Positions 45,045 through 55,750 of a DNA stretch of 64,000 nt are shown piece by piece (positions within the stretch are counted from its first letter, which is position 1; each line of letters starts with the position of its first letter). The DNA comes from Diogma glabrata. Lineage: Eukaryota; Arthropoda; Insecta; Diptera; Cylindrotomidae. Where the stretch lies: contig OY856187.1 in assembly GCA_963693315.1 (NCBI GenBank), forward strand, positions 392,721,984 through 392,785,983, written 5' to 3'. A program made the position numbers and the translations under genes. A model generated the notes under the pieces. The model was not told where the DNA came from. It worked only from the letters and a program-made list of their open reading frames with translations, and searched no databases.

Positions 45045-45215
45045 TAATAATTAATATAATAAAACAACCAATCGTTGCGCCAATCGTACAGGCGATTGTT
45101 GAATATGAATAGTAAATCAATATAATAAAATCGTTGCGTTAAAGTCATAGACGAATGAATTTGAATAGTAAATCAATATAATAAAAATTGTTGCGCCTAG
45201 TCCCCAGGCGATCAA
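45045..45215 (+). repeat. Three-unit tandem repeat, ~55-62 bp
   Basis: ATAATAAAA..., CGTTGCG and GAATAGTAAATCAATAT recur three times (starting about 45055, 45122 and 45179). The first and last units also contain GCGCC and GGCGAT in inverted sense, so each can form a small hairpin. Confidence 0.65.
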
Positions 45216-45309
45216 CAGCTTCTTGATTTATATTTATAATTTTCTAAACATAATAAACAGAATGTTTTCCATCAAAATGTTCTCTTACTACTACTTTTTC
45301 TGTTTTATC

Positions 45310-45545
45310 TTATGGAAATCTGAAATCTCACAGCTCTGAGATATCAAGACTTCGGTCTGGGTTAGGAATTTTTATAAAGCTTTCGGCAAAAAACTTTTAT
45401 GAGGACATGGTTTTTAGTTAGGGGCAGCAATGTATATCAAACATAACCTTTTGTTATAGTACATGTATTTTTTATCTCTACTTAGATATGTATTACAAAA
45501 CTAACACGAAACATCAATACGTTAATGGAAAATTATAACAGATCA
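45310..45545 (+). repeat. Outer arm A, left
   Basis: Inverted match to 50345-50575 over ~235 bp with few differences by eye. It contains the palindrome CTCACAGCTCTGAG, which can itself form a small stem. Confidence 0.8.
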
Positions 45546-45609
45546 TAAATTAACATAATTCAGTGAAAAGATTATACAATCAGCAAACTACTCAAAACCT
45601 CTCCATTTA

Positions 45610-46160
45610 GTGTTTCGAGAAAATTTTTCAAAATCACAAATTCATATATCTTTCAAAATTCCAAAAATATTGTAAAAATTAAATAAAATCAAACATTCAA
45701 ACTTTTTTCAAACAAAATTCTAAAAATATTTCAAAAATTATTACAAAATCAAAGATTAAAACTTTTTCAAAAACTTTGAAAATATTGCATAAATTATAAC
45801 AAAATCAAAAATTGAAACTTTTTCCAAAGTTATAAAAAATCAAAAATTTAAATTTTTTTCAAAATTCTAAATATATTCCAAAAATTCTTACAAAATTAAA
45901 ACTTTTTTTAAAATTCTAAATATATATATAAAATTCAAAAACTCTATTTTTTTTTCAAAATTCTAAAAGTATTCCAAACATTCTCACAAAATCAAAAATT
46001 GAAACTTTTTTCAAAATTTTAAAGTTATATATAAAAGAATTCTATTTATTTTCAAAATTCTAAAAATATTGCAAAAATTATTAAAAAACCAAAAATACAA
46101 TCTTTTTTCAAAATTCTAAAAATATTTCAAAAACTATAACAAATTCAAAAATGTCAATGT
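45610..46160 (+). repeat. AT-rich ~60-bp tandem array
   Basis: About nine degenerate units built on TTTTTCAAAATTCTAAAAAT, ATTCCAAAAATT, ACAAAATCAAAAATT and AAAACT. Part of the palindrome's left half; two to three inverted units survive at 50217-50342. Confidence 0.75.
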
Positions 46161-46204
46161 CCAAATTCATGTTCAATTACATTTACGTCATAAAAACAGC
46201 TACA

Positions 46205-46860
46205 TTTTTTTTCCAAAAAATTGACTAAAAAAATAAATGAAATCATTTTTTGACAAACTTATAATGCCATAATTCTCTATAACAATAATAAAATTTCATG
46301 TCATACAAACAATTAATTTTATTTTTTTTTTCAAAAAATTGGGTAAAAAAATAAATAAAAATCTTTCTTTTGACACACTTGACAACATTTTTTTGACAAA
46401 CTTATAATGCAATAATCTAGATTTTGGTCTCACATACCAATCCCGACTATCAAGATTTCTCCAAATTCAATGTTTCTACTCGTAATCACTTAAAATGAAC
46501 GTTTTTTAAGCAAAAATTATGCAAATTTCCTTGTTTTGACACACTTAACGATTTTTTTGACACACTTCCGGTACAGTTATTGAAAACATCGTCTTTTCAG
46601 CTCTTCCCATTGAGTAAACCTATTTTTAGAAAAAAATTTCAAATCCGTCCAGTGGTTTTCTAGATTTCGTAGGTTGTGACGGCCGGCCGGCCGCCCGACA
46701 GACAAACATAAATTTTTTTTTTGCTTTTTTAGAATCAGTAGGTCCTAAAACGTCGAGAAATGCCAAAAAAGTGGGGGTAAGAATTTCACTTTGAGCTCAT
46801 GAATGTAATGCTTAGGTCTTTCAGACTAAAGTAAAACAATGTTATACCAAACGGAGAGAA
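46205..46860 (-). repeat. Dispersed repeat C, copy 2 (reversed)
   Basis: The most complete partner of the copy at 28116-28660, in reverse complement. It has one segment not present in copy 1, around ACTCGTAATCACTTAAAATG (46478-46497), which is shared with copy 3 near 48610-48640. The GGCCGGCCGGCCG core is at 46680-46693. Confidence 0.8.
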
Positions 46861-47527
46861 GTGCAAGTCAAAATAATAAATATTCAAAAATTGTTGTACA
46901 TACTGTTAAACGAAAAATAACTAGTAATAAATATTTTCATCATCTTCGTTTTCATTAAGAACAGCATTGAACGTTGGTTCCTCTGTTCACATTCATCCGT
47001 GTCCATCCAAACAGTGTATTTATGTTTTTTGCATAAAAAAAGCAACCAACTTTCCTAAATAATCACAAACCTGAATTACAGGTTTAACTGTAAACGATAG
47101 TTTGTTTGATATCTTGTTTTTAGGGTTCGGTTCTTTCGGTTCTTTGGTATTAGTCCGAATTTCTACATAATCGATTTACTCACAAACTATAAGTGCTATC
47201 AATTTGAAATTTTCTACAGTTTTTAAATTCACGCTTACTGATAACAAAAAAAATTAAATATTTGTTTTCATCTATATTTTATGAACATAGATAAGGAGAG
47301 AATAAAACAAAATTTTTTTTAAAGTAATCGAGTTTGGTTTAGAAAAATCTAAAAAGATCAAAATATTTCAAAAAAAAATTTCAACGATTTTTCGACTTTC
47401 GCTTAGTTTTTTTAGATATTACCAAAAACGAATGTTATTATTTTTGACTTTGTCGATTAGGGTGTCATATATATGAAAAGTTAATTTTTTTCTAGTCCAT
47501 AACAATTTTTATTCTAATTTTTGTAAG
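46861..47527. other. Centre (loop) of the palindrome
   Basis: The ~670-bp loop between the inverted C copies. No gene recognised. A GGTTCGGTTCTTTCGGTTCTTT triplication-like patch lies near 47123-47145. Confidence 0.45.
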
Positions 47528-48668
47528 CCGGTTCGTTTGATTAAAATTACTTCGGTCTGAGAGACCTAAGTATTATATTCTTGAGCTCAAAGTGAAATTC
47601 TTACCCCCACTTTTTTTGGCATTTCTCGACGTTTTAGGACCTATTGTAATGTATCTACACATCATCCCATAACTCCTACAAGATCTTACAATGACCGCAC
47701 ATAAAATAAACAACAAATTTCCATTATATTCTAAAGTAAACAAACCGCAAAATCATTTTCACACGATAACAAAAAACATATGTGAAAATAAACATAATTT
47801 ATTATAAACCGAAAGAAAGTTTATGGAATTCATATTTCATACAAAAAACTATTAAATGAAATATGATTACCGTGCATATGTAAATAATATAATTTTCGTT
47901 TATTTTTATGTGATGTAATAAATTTAAAGTAAAACTAAATATGTCGGTCAATTAAGTTTACAAAGAAAATATAAAAAATTATGTGACACATTTTTCTGAC
48001 ATTATGAAACAATTAATTTTAAGAATATTTTTGCTAAATGTGTAATTTTTAGTAATATCGATTTTGTATAAATAGAAGAAATTATCGATAATAAAATTCA
48101 GATTTATATATTTGTCTAACTATAAACAAGTGTTTTTATTCATATATATAAGTCTGACGAAGTCCATTTTGCCTAGCATAAGTGACTTCTAACAATTGGA
48201 GTATAACAACCATTTGATTTGAGCAAAGTGTTGTTATATAAAGATTGGACGGTTCTGACTAACGGACTCTTGGACTGAATATAAATTCTCCTCACTAAAA
48301 GATAAATTATTTAGTGCAACTTTTAAATGGAACTTACGCATAATTTTGAAGTGGATTACAACCGTTATACTATTGCTTCTAAAAAAGCACAAAAAATATA
48401 TGTCTGTCTGTAGGCCGGCCGGCCAGCTGGCCGTCACAACCTATGATATCTAGAAAACCGCTGGATGGATTTGAAATTTTTTTTTCTAAAGAAAGGTTTA
48501 CTCAATGGGAAGAGACGAAAGGACTTATGTGTTCGAAAACTGTACCGGAAGTGTGTCAAAAAAATCGTCAAGTGTGTCAAAACAAGGAAATTTGCATACT
48601 TTTTGCTAAAAAAACGTTCATTTTAAGTGATTACGAGTAGGAACATTGAACTTGCAGAAATTTCGATT
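47528..48668 (+). repeat. Dispersed repeat C, copy 3, split by an insertion
   Basis: 47528-47645 and 48376-48668 together form a C copy. The break falls inside the conserved GGACCTACTGATTCTAAAAA stretch, where CTATTG is present on both sides of the inserted DNA. It lacks the last ~270 bases found in copy 2 before the hairpin element begins. Confidence 0.75.
47647..48375 (+). mobile_element. ~729-bp insertion in repeat C, candidate solo LTR
   Basis: Bounded by CTATTG at 47641-47646 and 48370-48375, a plausible 6-bp target duplication. Internally, TATAAATA (48068-48075) is followed 33 bases later by TCAGAT (A at 48101), a spacing fitting a TATA/initiator pair, as in the U3-R of an LTR. No internal coding region. 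The ends are not the canonical TG...CA, so another element type is possible. Confidence 0.45.
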
Positions 48669-48680
48669 CGATTCGATTAA

Positions 48681-50216
48681 ATATATCACGGTTCGCCTAC
48701 CATAAGTTTAAATAAAAAGTCAACCACCATGAAATATTTTTTCATAGCAGTCTTCTTTGGGTCGAATAAAACAAAACTCAACCGTTTTTGAAATAGGTTG
48801 GCGTTGGGGATTTCGACATATCTCGCAAAAAAGGATTTTTGACCAATTATACCTCGATTTCGCAACTTAGGCTAAAATTTTTTTTGTGAAATTGTCCAAA
48901 TTTCACAGGAAAACTTAAAACGAATTACATTAGGACTGCCGAACGCCCCAAACGTTTCAAAATGCCCAAATGTTGCATTAAAAAATTTCAAAAAAAATTA
49001 AAATTTCGTTTTTTTCTACTTTTTATACCAATTTTTTTCACTTCAATTTTTTTCAGTCCTAATTCGTTTTAAGTTTTCCAGTGAAATTTGGACAATTTCA
49101 CAAAAAAAATTTTTAGCCTAAGTTGCGAAATCGAGGTAAAATCGGTCAAAAATCCGTTTTTGCGCGATTTTTTTTTTAAAAGTTCGAGTTAATCACTTAG
49201 GTTATAAACCTCTAATGCTTTATGCACGTGTTAACAATAGGAAGGAAAGCTGAAGGTTTGTAATTAAGGGCTTGGGATAGGACTGCAGCGATAGTGTTGG
49301 TGAATTGAGGATTTAAAAGCTTGGGGATTGTATGTGTCGGGGAAAACAGTTTTTGGTAATCGATTCCACCAGAAAGCGGAATGCGAAAGGAAGGAGTCAT
49401 TATAGCTGGACGTTCTCACATATGAGACCTCCAAGGTATGTTTATGAGAAAATGATGACTGTCTTGTGGCTCGTGAAGATCTACGCAATGGTGGTATTAA
49501 ATCATTAACTTCTTTAGAGCATTCACCGTAGTAGTATCTGTAGAATAATGTAAGAGCTTCAACCACTCTTCTATGATACAGAGAATCCATACCCGATGTT
49601 ATACCATTGGATCATCAATCAGTTTCAAAGCACGTCTGTGAACTCTGTCAACAAAATTTAAGGAGGTATCGAATTCAAGGATCGGTCGTATATATGCCTT
49701 ATAGATTGTAGCAATTTCCGATGGAGAGAAAAAGCTTTTACAGCGACGTAGGAATCCAACTCGTTGAGATCCCAATTTTGCCACGGAAAGAATATGATCA
49801 TGCCATTTTAGTTTGTGGTTGATATTAGTACTTAACAGCTTAAGCGTGGGCGAGTTTGTTATTGGTTGTCTGGAAAACGTTGCATTGCAGCTATATAGCG
49901 AAGTTTTATGAGACAAAACGCACGAATTCGTCTTCATAGCATTAAATGTAACAAGATTCCGTTTACCCCAATCCAGGATTAATTTAAGATCTGCATCCAA
50001 GGATTCAACTATTTTTCTACGACGACAATTAGTAGTTAGTGTAGATGGCTGTTTTTTGAAAGGAAGATGCGAACACCGAAAGAATGCCAACGCCAACCTA
50101 TTTCAAAAACGGTTGAGTTTTGTTCTATTCGACCCAAAGAAGACTGCTTTGAAAAAATATTTCATATTGGTTGGCTTTTTATCCAAACTCATGGTAGGCG
50201 AACCGTGATATATATA
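48681..50216. mobile_element. Hairpin element with ~250-bp arms, split by a LINE
   Basis: 48681-48812 pairs inverted with 50086-50216 (ATCACGGTTCGCCTACCAT, CAGTCTTCTTTGGGTCGAAT, AACTCAACCGTTTTTGAAA). 48822-48936 pairs with 49049-49165 (CCTCGATTTCGCAACTTAGG, TGTGAAATTGTCCAAATTTCAC, AAACTTAAAACGAATTA). Read together they form one continuous palindrome of about 620 bp, loop 48937-49048, into which a LINE (49171-50085) was later inserted. AT-repeat ends suggest a TA-rich target. Confidence 0.7.
49171..50085 (-). pseudogene. 5'-truncated LINE RT C-terminal fragment
   Basis: In minus orientation it begins near 50085 inside the RT thumb. It reads DADLKLILDWGKRNLVTFNA, KLKWHDHI, RRCKSFFSPSEIATIYKAYI then RPILEF, and after a small in-frame loss VDRVHRRALKLIDDP, to a stop at 49599. 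It continues one frame over from 49590 (MDSLYHRRVVEALTLFYRYY) to the stop at 49264, followed by a ~70-base 3' UTR and an A-run (49171-49180). Same RT family as the LINE at 34832-37351. Neither catalytic motif is present. Confidence 0.8.
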
Positions 50217-50342
50217 TATTTAGAATTTTGAAAAAAGTTTCATTTTTTGGATTTTGTAAGAATTTTTGGAATATTTTTGGAATTGCGGAAAAAGTTTGAT
50301 TTTATTTAATTTAACAATATTTTTGGAATTTCGATTATAATT
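50217..50342 (-). repeat. AT-rich array, right-hand inverted remnant
   Basis: Reverse complement of units in 45610-46160 (TTTAGAATTTTGAAAAAAGT, TTTTGGAATATTTTTGGAAT). Only two to three units remain. Confidence 0.65.
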
Positions 50343-50344
50343 TT

Positions 50345-50575
50345 CCGGCAACGTATTGATGTTTCGTGTTAGTTTTGTAATTAATATTTAAACAGAGATA
50401 AAAAATACTTGTACTTTAACAAAGAGTAATGTTTGATATACATCGCTGCCCAAATCTAAAAATCTCCTCATAAAAGTTTTTTGCCGAAAACTATATACAA
50501 ATCCTTAACCCAGACCGAAGTCTTGATATCTCAGAGCTGTGAGATTTCAGCCTCTCCATATTTTAAAATTGTGTT
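50345..50575 (-). repeat. Outer arm A, right
   Basis: Reverse complement of 45310-45545. It marks the right border of the palindromic element. The flanking bases outside the arms are not clearly duplicated. Confidence 0.8.
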
Positions 50576-50989
50576 TCTGTGAACCACTTTTCACGTAGAA
50601 TAACCTTAGAAGAGGATAAATTTTGCTACGTAGTAGCAAATGTGAACTATAGTAAAATATTAAGTCAAAGGATATATAGAAATGAACAAACAAGATCAGA
50701 TCAGATGAAACAAGTTTAAAAATTCAGATGAACTTGACACACCGTGCGAAAGGCGTTGAGTTGAAAAATTATGCAAAAACATATCCGTTTTCTATTCGAT
50801 AGATTATCATTTAATATATTTATGTTGCAAATGTCCTCCATGGGGATGATCATTAATTACAAGCATTTTTGAAATTGTTGATTTCGGCCAGAAAATTGTT
50901 TAAAATATAATATTGGTACCGTCAAGAAAATGGAGTTTGAGATCTGTTCTTTATACAGTACCAGAAAAATAGTAGCAACGATCACTTTG

Positions 50990-51329
50990 ATTTTAACTCT
51001 GCTGGCAGTCACTATGAGTATTTAATTTTTCAACTAGCTGGAGATAAAATCCTGTCGGTATGCCGATCTCACCAATGTTCAGTAAACAAATCACTCGACT
51101 CCCTTAACCATCACAAACTATTGTGACAAGTGATTTTAATATTTATTTAAATAAAAATTCTCAAAACTGGCTCTCAAACTATTTTCTAAAAAAAAATTAC
51201 AAACAAAAAGTCATTGAAGCTAAAACAATTGATAACATATTTTCCAATATAAATAATTTAAAAACTGACGTTATTGCAGCTCTCTTTAGCCACCATAAAC
51301 AGCTTTGGATAAGATTCAACCCAACATGA
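50990..51329 (+). pseudogene. LINE endonuclease fragment
   Basis: HYEYLIFQLAGDKILSV is followed by LDSLNHHK, and after a stop the frame 51123-51329 gives VTSDFNIYLNKNSQNWL, TIDNIFSNINNLKTDVIAA and LFSHHKQLWIRF. These line up with the apurinic-type endonuclease core of Jockey/CR1 LINEs: 'GDFNI.L', 'IDNIF' and 'FSDHK'. The Gly of GDFN is Ser here and the Asp of SDHK is His, so the active site is lost. Nothing of the RT follows. Confidence 0.6.
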
Positions 51330-51799
51330 AACTATACTAACAAAAACTGTTTTTTTCTCAAATATTATATTCGCACTGGCCTGCCTTTTTTGTATCACAT
51401 CAACTCACGAGTTTGTTTTAATGTTTATCAGTTTTTAATAACTCGACTGCCCAGACCGACTCATTTTGTTTGCTCAATTCAAATTTTGGATTTTAAATCT
51501 ATCGTTTTTTTCCTTTCTTTTTGGTCCTACTTATCAACAAATTATCAAAAGCAAATTTAGTTTTACATAAAAAATAACAAAACAAGATTGTTTGTTGCAA
51601 ATTTATGACAAACTTTTAAAAAACATATCGAGAAAAAAGGATTTGCTACATCGTGGGGAAGACCCACACCCGAGGAGATAAATATGTCTCATAATGCTCC
51701 AAAGACTAAACTAGTTTTGCTTTTGGATTAGTTTAAGTCAAACAACTTCCAGTACTGCACAAGCTTAATTTAGCAAAATAATCAATACTGTCCAAGTTC
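51330..51799. other. Spacer, no gene seen
   Basis: No recognised feature. GACCCACACCCGAGGAG at about 51660 lies just outside the gypsy remnant and could be LTR-derived, but this is not supported. Confidence 0.4.
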
Positions 51800-52860
51800 A
51801 ATTTAGAAGTGAATGTCCTTGGCGTTGTAAGTTGCTTTTAGTTTATCATTTAAGTTTCCTACAGCGTAAGCTACGTTTCCAACTTCAGATTGGATGATGC
51901 CAGAAATGTATTTAGGTGAAAGTTTTGCTGCAAACTCACTACCGGCATTGCTTTAAGCAAACGACCTAACAAACACGGATTGACCTACAGTAAAGCTGCA
52001 ATGACTTGGTCATGAGTTATAATATTTCTTTGATTTTTCATATGCTCTTTTTAGTTGTTCTTTAATTTGTATCTTGACTAATGCGGTCAGATTTAGATGA
52101 AATAGTAATATCAATTTCGTTAGTTTCGAATAAGAGCCTTCTCAAGGCATACTCAGAATGATGTAATGTCATGTGCTGACCAAATATTAGGTATTGGAAA
52201 GATTGTTTTTTAAATCCATGCACAACCTATCATCCCAGTGGGTATGACGTGAATCATCAATATACGAACAAATTGCTAATTAGACGTAATTTTTCCAGTG
52301 TTATTGCAATTCTCACATGAGCCAAGGATTGTAAAACATGGACTTGCCAAATTAAAGAGTTAGTAATTTCACTAGGGATGTATAACTTCTACCACAGAAT
52401 ATCTGTCTCGAAATAAGTTGTTCCAACGTTGGGTAAGTATAAAAGCTCATTATCTCGTACGGAGTAGTTTGGATAGGCTGAACCCAGATCTTGAACTTTA
52501 GTTATTTGATTTTTATAGTCAGGATCATCGAAGTAAGTCAAGTCTAGATTCACATGAGAAGGTTCTATGGAACATGATGATTTGAGGAAGAGAAGTTTGG
52601 TTGGTTTATCAACCAGTGTAGAAAGTGAAAGCTCCTCACCGTTAACTTGAAATAATTCATGTGGCCCTACTGTTATGCCCAACATGTAGCGTTTGGTTGA
52701 ATCTACAATCATATACAAAAATTTAGAACACTTTGAGTTCTGAGTAACAGTGTCTGGCAAAGGAAGTTAAGGCTTGGCAGTCACGTCCGACAGTAAAGAC
52801 CAGCTTCCGGAGCGAAACACTTTTCCATTTTTCATCTGTGATGCTACAACATTACCTTTT
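51800..52860 (-). pseudogene. Ty3/gypsy pol remnant: RNase H-integrase linker and integrase, core deleted
   Basis: On the minus strand, the open frame 52760-52389 includes DYKNQITKVQDLGSAYPNYS, VRDNELLYLPNVG and the W before the zinc-binding domain. This is the RNase H-integrase linker of Ty3/gypsy pol. A degraded H.H region follows (AHVRIAITLEKLR, ~52330). The sequence then jumps to DDSRHTHWDDRL (~52250), IKEQLKRAYEKSKKYYNS and FAAKLSPKYISGIIQSEVGN (~51960-51870), the C-terminal end of integrase. The CxxC and the catalytic DDE core that should lie between are gone, so there is an internal deletion as well as several stops. Confidence 0.6.
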
Positions 52861-54489
52861 TCATTAACATAACATTTTTCATTAACATTTTCATTAACAA
52901 AACCAGCCAGTACAAATAAATTTTTAACCTTACCCTCGAAACATCAAGTACATAACTTCATAAATTTAGTTTTATTATGTATTTTCCATTTTCTTTACAC
53001 AAATATTTCGAGTTTTTTTTTCTTATCTGTTTTGTTTTAATAAAAACGAAACAATAGAATTGAAGAAGTATAAACTATTCAAGTTTTGTATTGTTTCATT
53101 GAGTTGAAACATAAAAACTCCAATCTTTTTTATTGGAAATATATTTATTTTTTTTATTTATGTGTATAACCGGATAATATTTGCAATGGATGTGATGATA
53201 ATATAAATGTTTTATTAAAGGTTGATCCTTATTTTCGTATTCTCTTTGAATTAGCTGAAAACAAACCAATATGCATTTGTGTAGAATCAACCTGTGTGAT
53301 TTATGTTTTTTTAATATTCTAATGTAATGGTTTTGATTATTCGATAGCCACACCATGAGAGACTGCTTGTGTAATCAACTTTTTCTCTCGTGTAGGTAAA
53401 TTTAATTGTATATATAGCTGATTTATATATTAAATTTTTTTGATTCGTGATTTACATTTCGAAAAGTTGAATTCTATTTTTTTTCAAAAAGTCGTGATTT
53501 TAAAACTTATAAATCGAAATTAAACTGAAAATTTTATTAAAAGTCGCGCTCTGTAATTCGAAAAATTATTGTTATATAATTTTATAAAGAGACGGGATTT
53601 CTAAATAAAAATTAATAATTTTTGTGTTAACGATAATTTGATTTGATAATTAAAACAAACGAAATGTGAACTCTTTTGTGTAGTTCTGGCGAGCAATTCT
53701 CGTTACATTTTTGAAACAAATCAATTTAAAATCGCAAAAAAAAAATAAAATATATTATTATATGTGTGTGCTTGTAGTCTCGAAATTAAATTAGTAGAAC
53801 TATCTAATAATTATAGAACGAATAACTACAATTAATTATATACACGCTGTTCTAAAATAAAAATATTAAAATTAGCAAATTGTGTCTGCTGTTTGTAATT
53901 TATTTCACATTAAATAGAATCATCTAGGAATTACCATAAACAAGTGAAAATTATATTGAAATTATTATTATTTAATTAAATTTAAAAATGTTAATTATTT
54001 AAAAGTTATTGCAAAAAGATCGAAGAAGATAGAAGTAGATTGAATCATTGCTCTGGTGAATAGAAAAGGGAATTATTAATTCTATGTGTATGGCTATATT
54101 GATTATATGAAATCGAATTGCAAGATTAAGGGAGCTGATCGGAGACAATAATTGGAAGACGACCTACGAGGACGAAAGTCGTCACCACCATTCAACATCA
54201 AGACTACAATAAACAACTACAATTATTTAAGTTTTTTTATATAATTTTCTTATTAATTCATTAGTTTTTTTTTTCAAATTTATTATATGACCAACATGGT
54301 CTTGTAGGCTAAATTTTTTTGTAGAGAGTTTTTTTGGTAGAGGCCATATTGGTTTCATTGATTGTTTTTTTTATTTATATACCTATATATCCGGGTATAT
54401 CTGTATCCTGGATACAGTTAAACACTACATTATCAGAACCTATTTTGTACCCTATTTAGTTAAAAGTTGTGGGCTTGATGTTTTAAGCT
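52861..54489. other. AT-rich DNA separating the two gypsy fragments
   Basis: About 1.6 kb without gypsy-like coding sequence, between RNase H and integrase parts that are adjacent in an intact element. It is probably a later insertion or rearrangement, but I see no terminal repeats. Starts with a CATTAACA.TTTT tandem (52862-52908). Confidence 0.5.
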
Positions 54490-55750
54490 CCATCTTGCTA
54501 ATCGACCAGGTAAATCTTTTTGAGATATTTACCAACGTAAGCTGACGTGACCGGTGTATATTGTAAATGGATAACCCTCCACATAAGCTCTAAACTTCTT
54601 CATTCTAAGTACAGCATCAAAACATTCCAACTCTCTAATAGAACAATTTTGTTGTGCAGAGTTTAGTTTCTGCGAAACAAATGATATGGGACATGCATCT
54701 TCTTGGTCGTTAATTTGGTAAAGTACTACCAATTCCAGTAGAGTTAGCATCACATGGAGTAGGAAAAAAGTTTTGAAAAGATAGAATTTGTTAATACGGG
54801 AGCAGTTACTAAAAGCTGCTTTAAGGTTTTAAAAGACCTGTTAACAACATTGATCTATACTCCATCCTTTCTTGGTAAGGTCAGTCAATGGTACTGAGAT
54901 TGAAACAAACTTTGAAATAAACCGCCGATACCAACCACACGTGCCCATGCTGTTCGGACTTGCTTAGTAGTTTTTTCAATTGAATATCTTTGGATAGCTT
55001 TAATCTTATCAGGTTCAGTTCGCAGGCAACCAAGCCTTACTAAATAACCGAAATATTTGACTTCTCTTAAGAAAAGTTTATTTTCTTTATATTAATAGTC
55101 AATCCGGCTTGTTGTAAAAACTGGAAACTTTCTTTAGCAGCGCAAAATACTCGTCCTTAGTGGATGAAGTTATCAAGAAATCATCCAGATATACGAAAAT
55201 CCGATCATGAAGCTGTTAAAGTATAACGCGATCTATAAAACGGCACATAGACTGCGGTGCGTTGCACAGTCCAAATGGCATGACTGTGAACTGATATTGT
55301 GGACGTACACGAATCATGAATGCAGCTGTTTCTTTTATTATAAAGCCAGAGGAATCTGTCAGAATACGTTTTTGCGGTTGATATTGGTCTTGTCCAAGCC
55401 GAATTATAAAAAAATATTAGGAAAAAAAACGGTTCGTTACAGACTGATCAGTTCATTGATCGTTTCCAATTTACCAACCACATTGGCTGAATATTGGTTA
55501 ATTGGAACGCTGGTGTGGTGTTAATGGTTTTCATGAAAAATCATTGCCCTAGATTAGGCCAATAAGCATCACATTTTCCACTATAATCTTCTAACTGTAC
55601 TCATTTACAAAAAAGAATATCTCAAGCAGAGCTTGTCCACACTACAAAAAAATCATTCATCAGCCCATCTTGGGCTTACTATAAATGGCAGTTAGATAGT
55701 TCCAATCATCTGGTCAATGTCTATCAAAGGAATGGCTACGAAAAAATTTT
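54490..55750 (-). pseudogene. Ty3/gypsy pol remnant: RT and RNase H
   Basis: Minus strand. VMPFGLCN (55261-55284) and the catalytic FVYLDDFLIT with YLDD at 55180-55191 identify a Ty3/gypsy RT. Further along are a gypsy-type palm/connection region with many stops (VRTAWARV.. near 54955) and RNase H. RNase H residues read CDANSTGIG in one frame and RELECFDAVLRMKKFRAY then GHVSLRW in the next (54753-54529), so there is a frameshift. The frame at 55207-55524 on the plus strand is a shadow of this region. RT upstream of VMPFG fades out by ~55750. Confidence 0.65.

Larger units (their letters stand above)
45310..50575. mobile_element. Nested ~5.3-kb palindromic (foldback-like) element
   Basis: The outer arms 45310-45545 and 50345-50575 are inverted copies (e.g. 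CTCACAGCTCTGAGATATCA, ACTTCGGTCTGGGTTA, AACACGAAACATCAATACGT). Inside them an AT-rich array (45610-46160) faces a shorter inverted version (50217-50342). Next, repeat C occurs reversed (46205-46860) and forward (47528-48668). The right half also carries a separate hairpin element (48681-50216) and a ~729-bp insertion. No transposase is seen, so it is presumably non-autonomous. The left arms are more complete than the right. Confidence 0.65.

Noticed and set aside
44701..45120. 139-residue minus-strand frame with an N-terminal hydrophobic segment
   Set aside because: It runs through the TAAA tail and the tandem repeat; no recognised domain and no sign of a real start or end.
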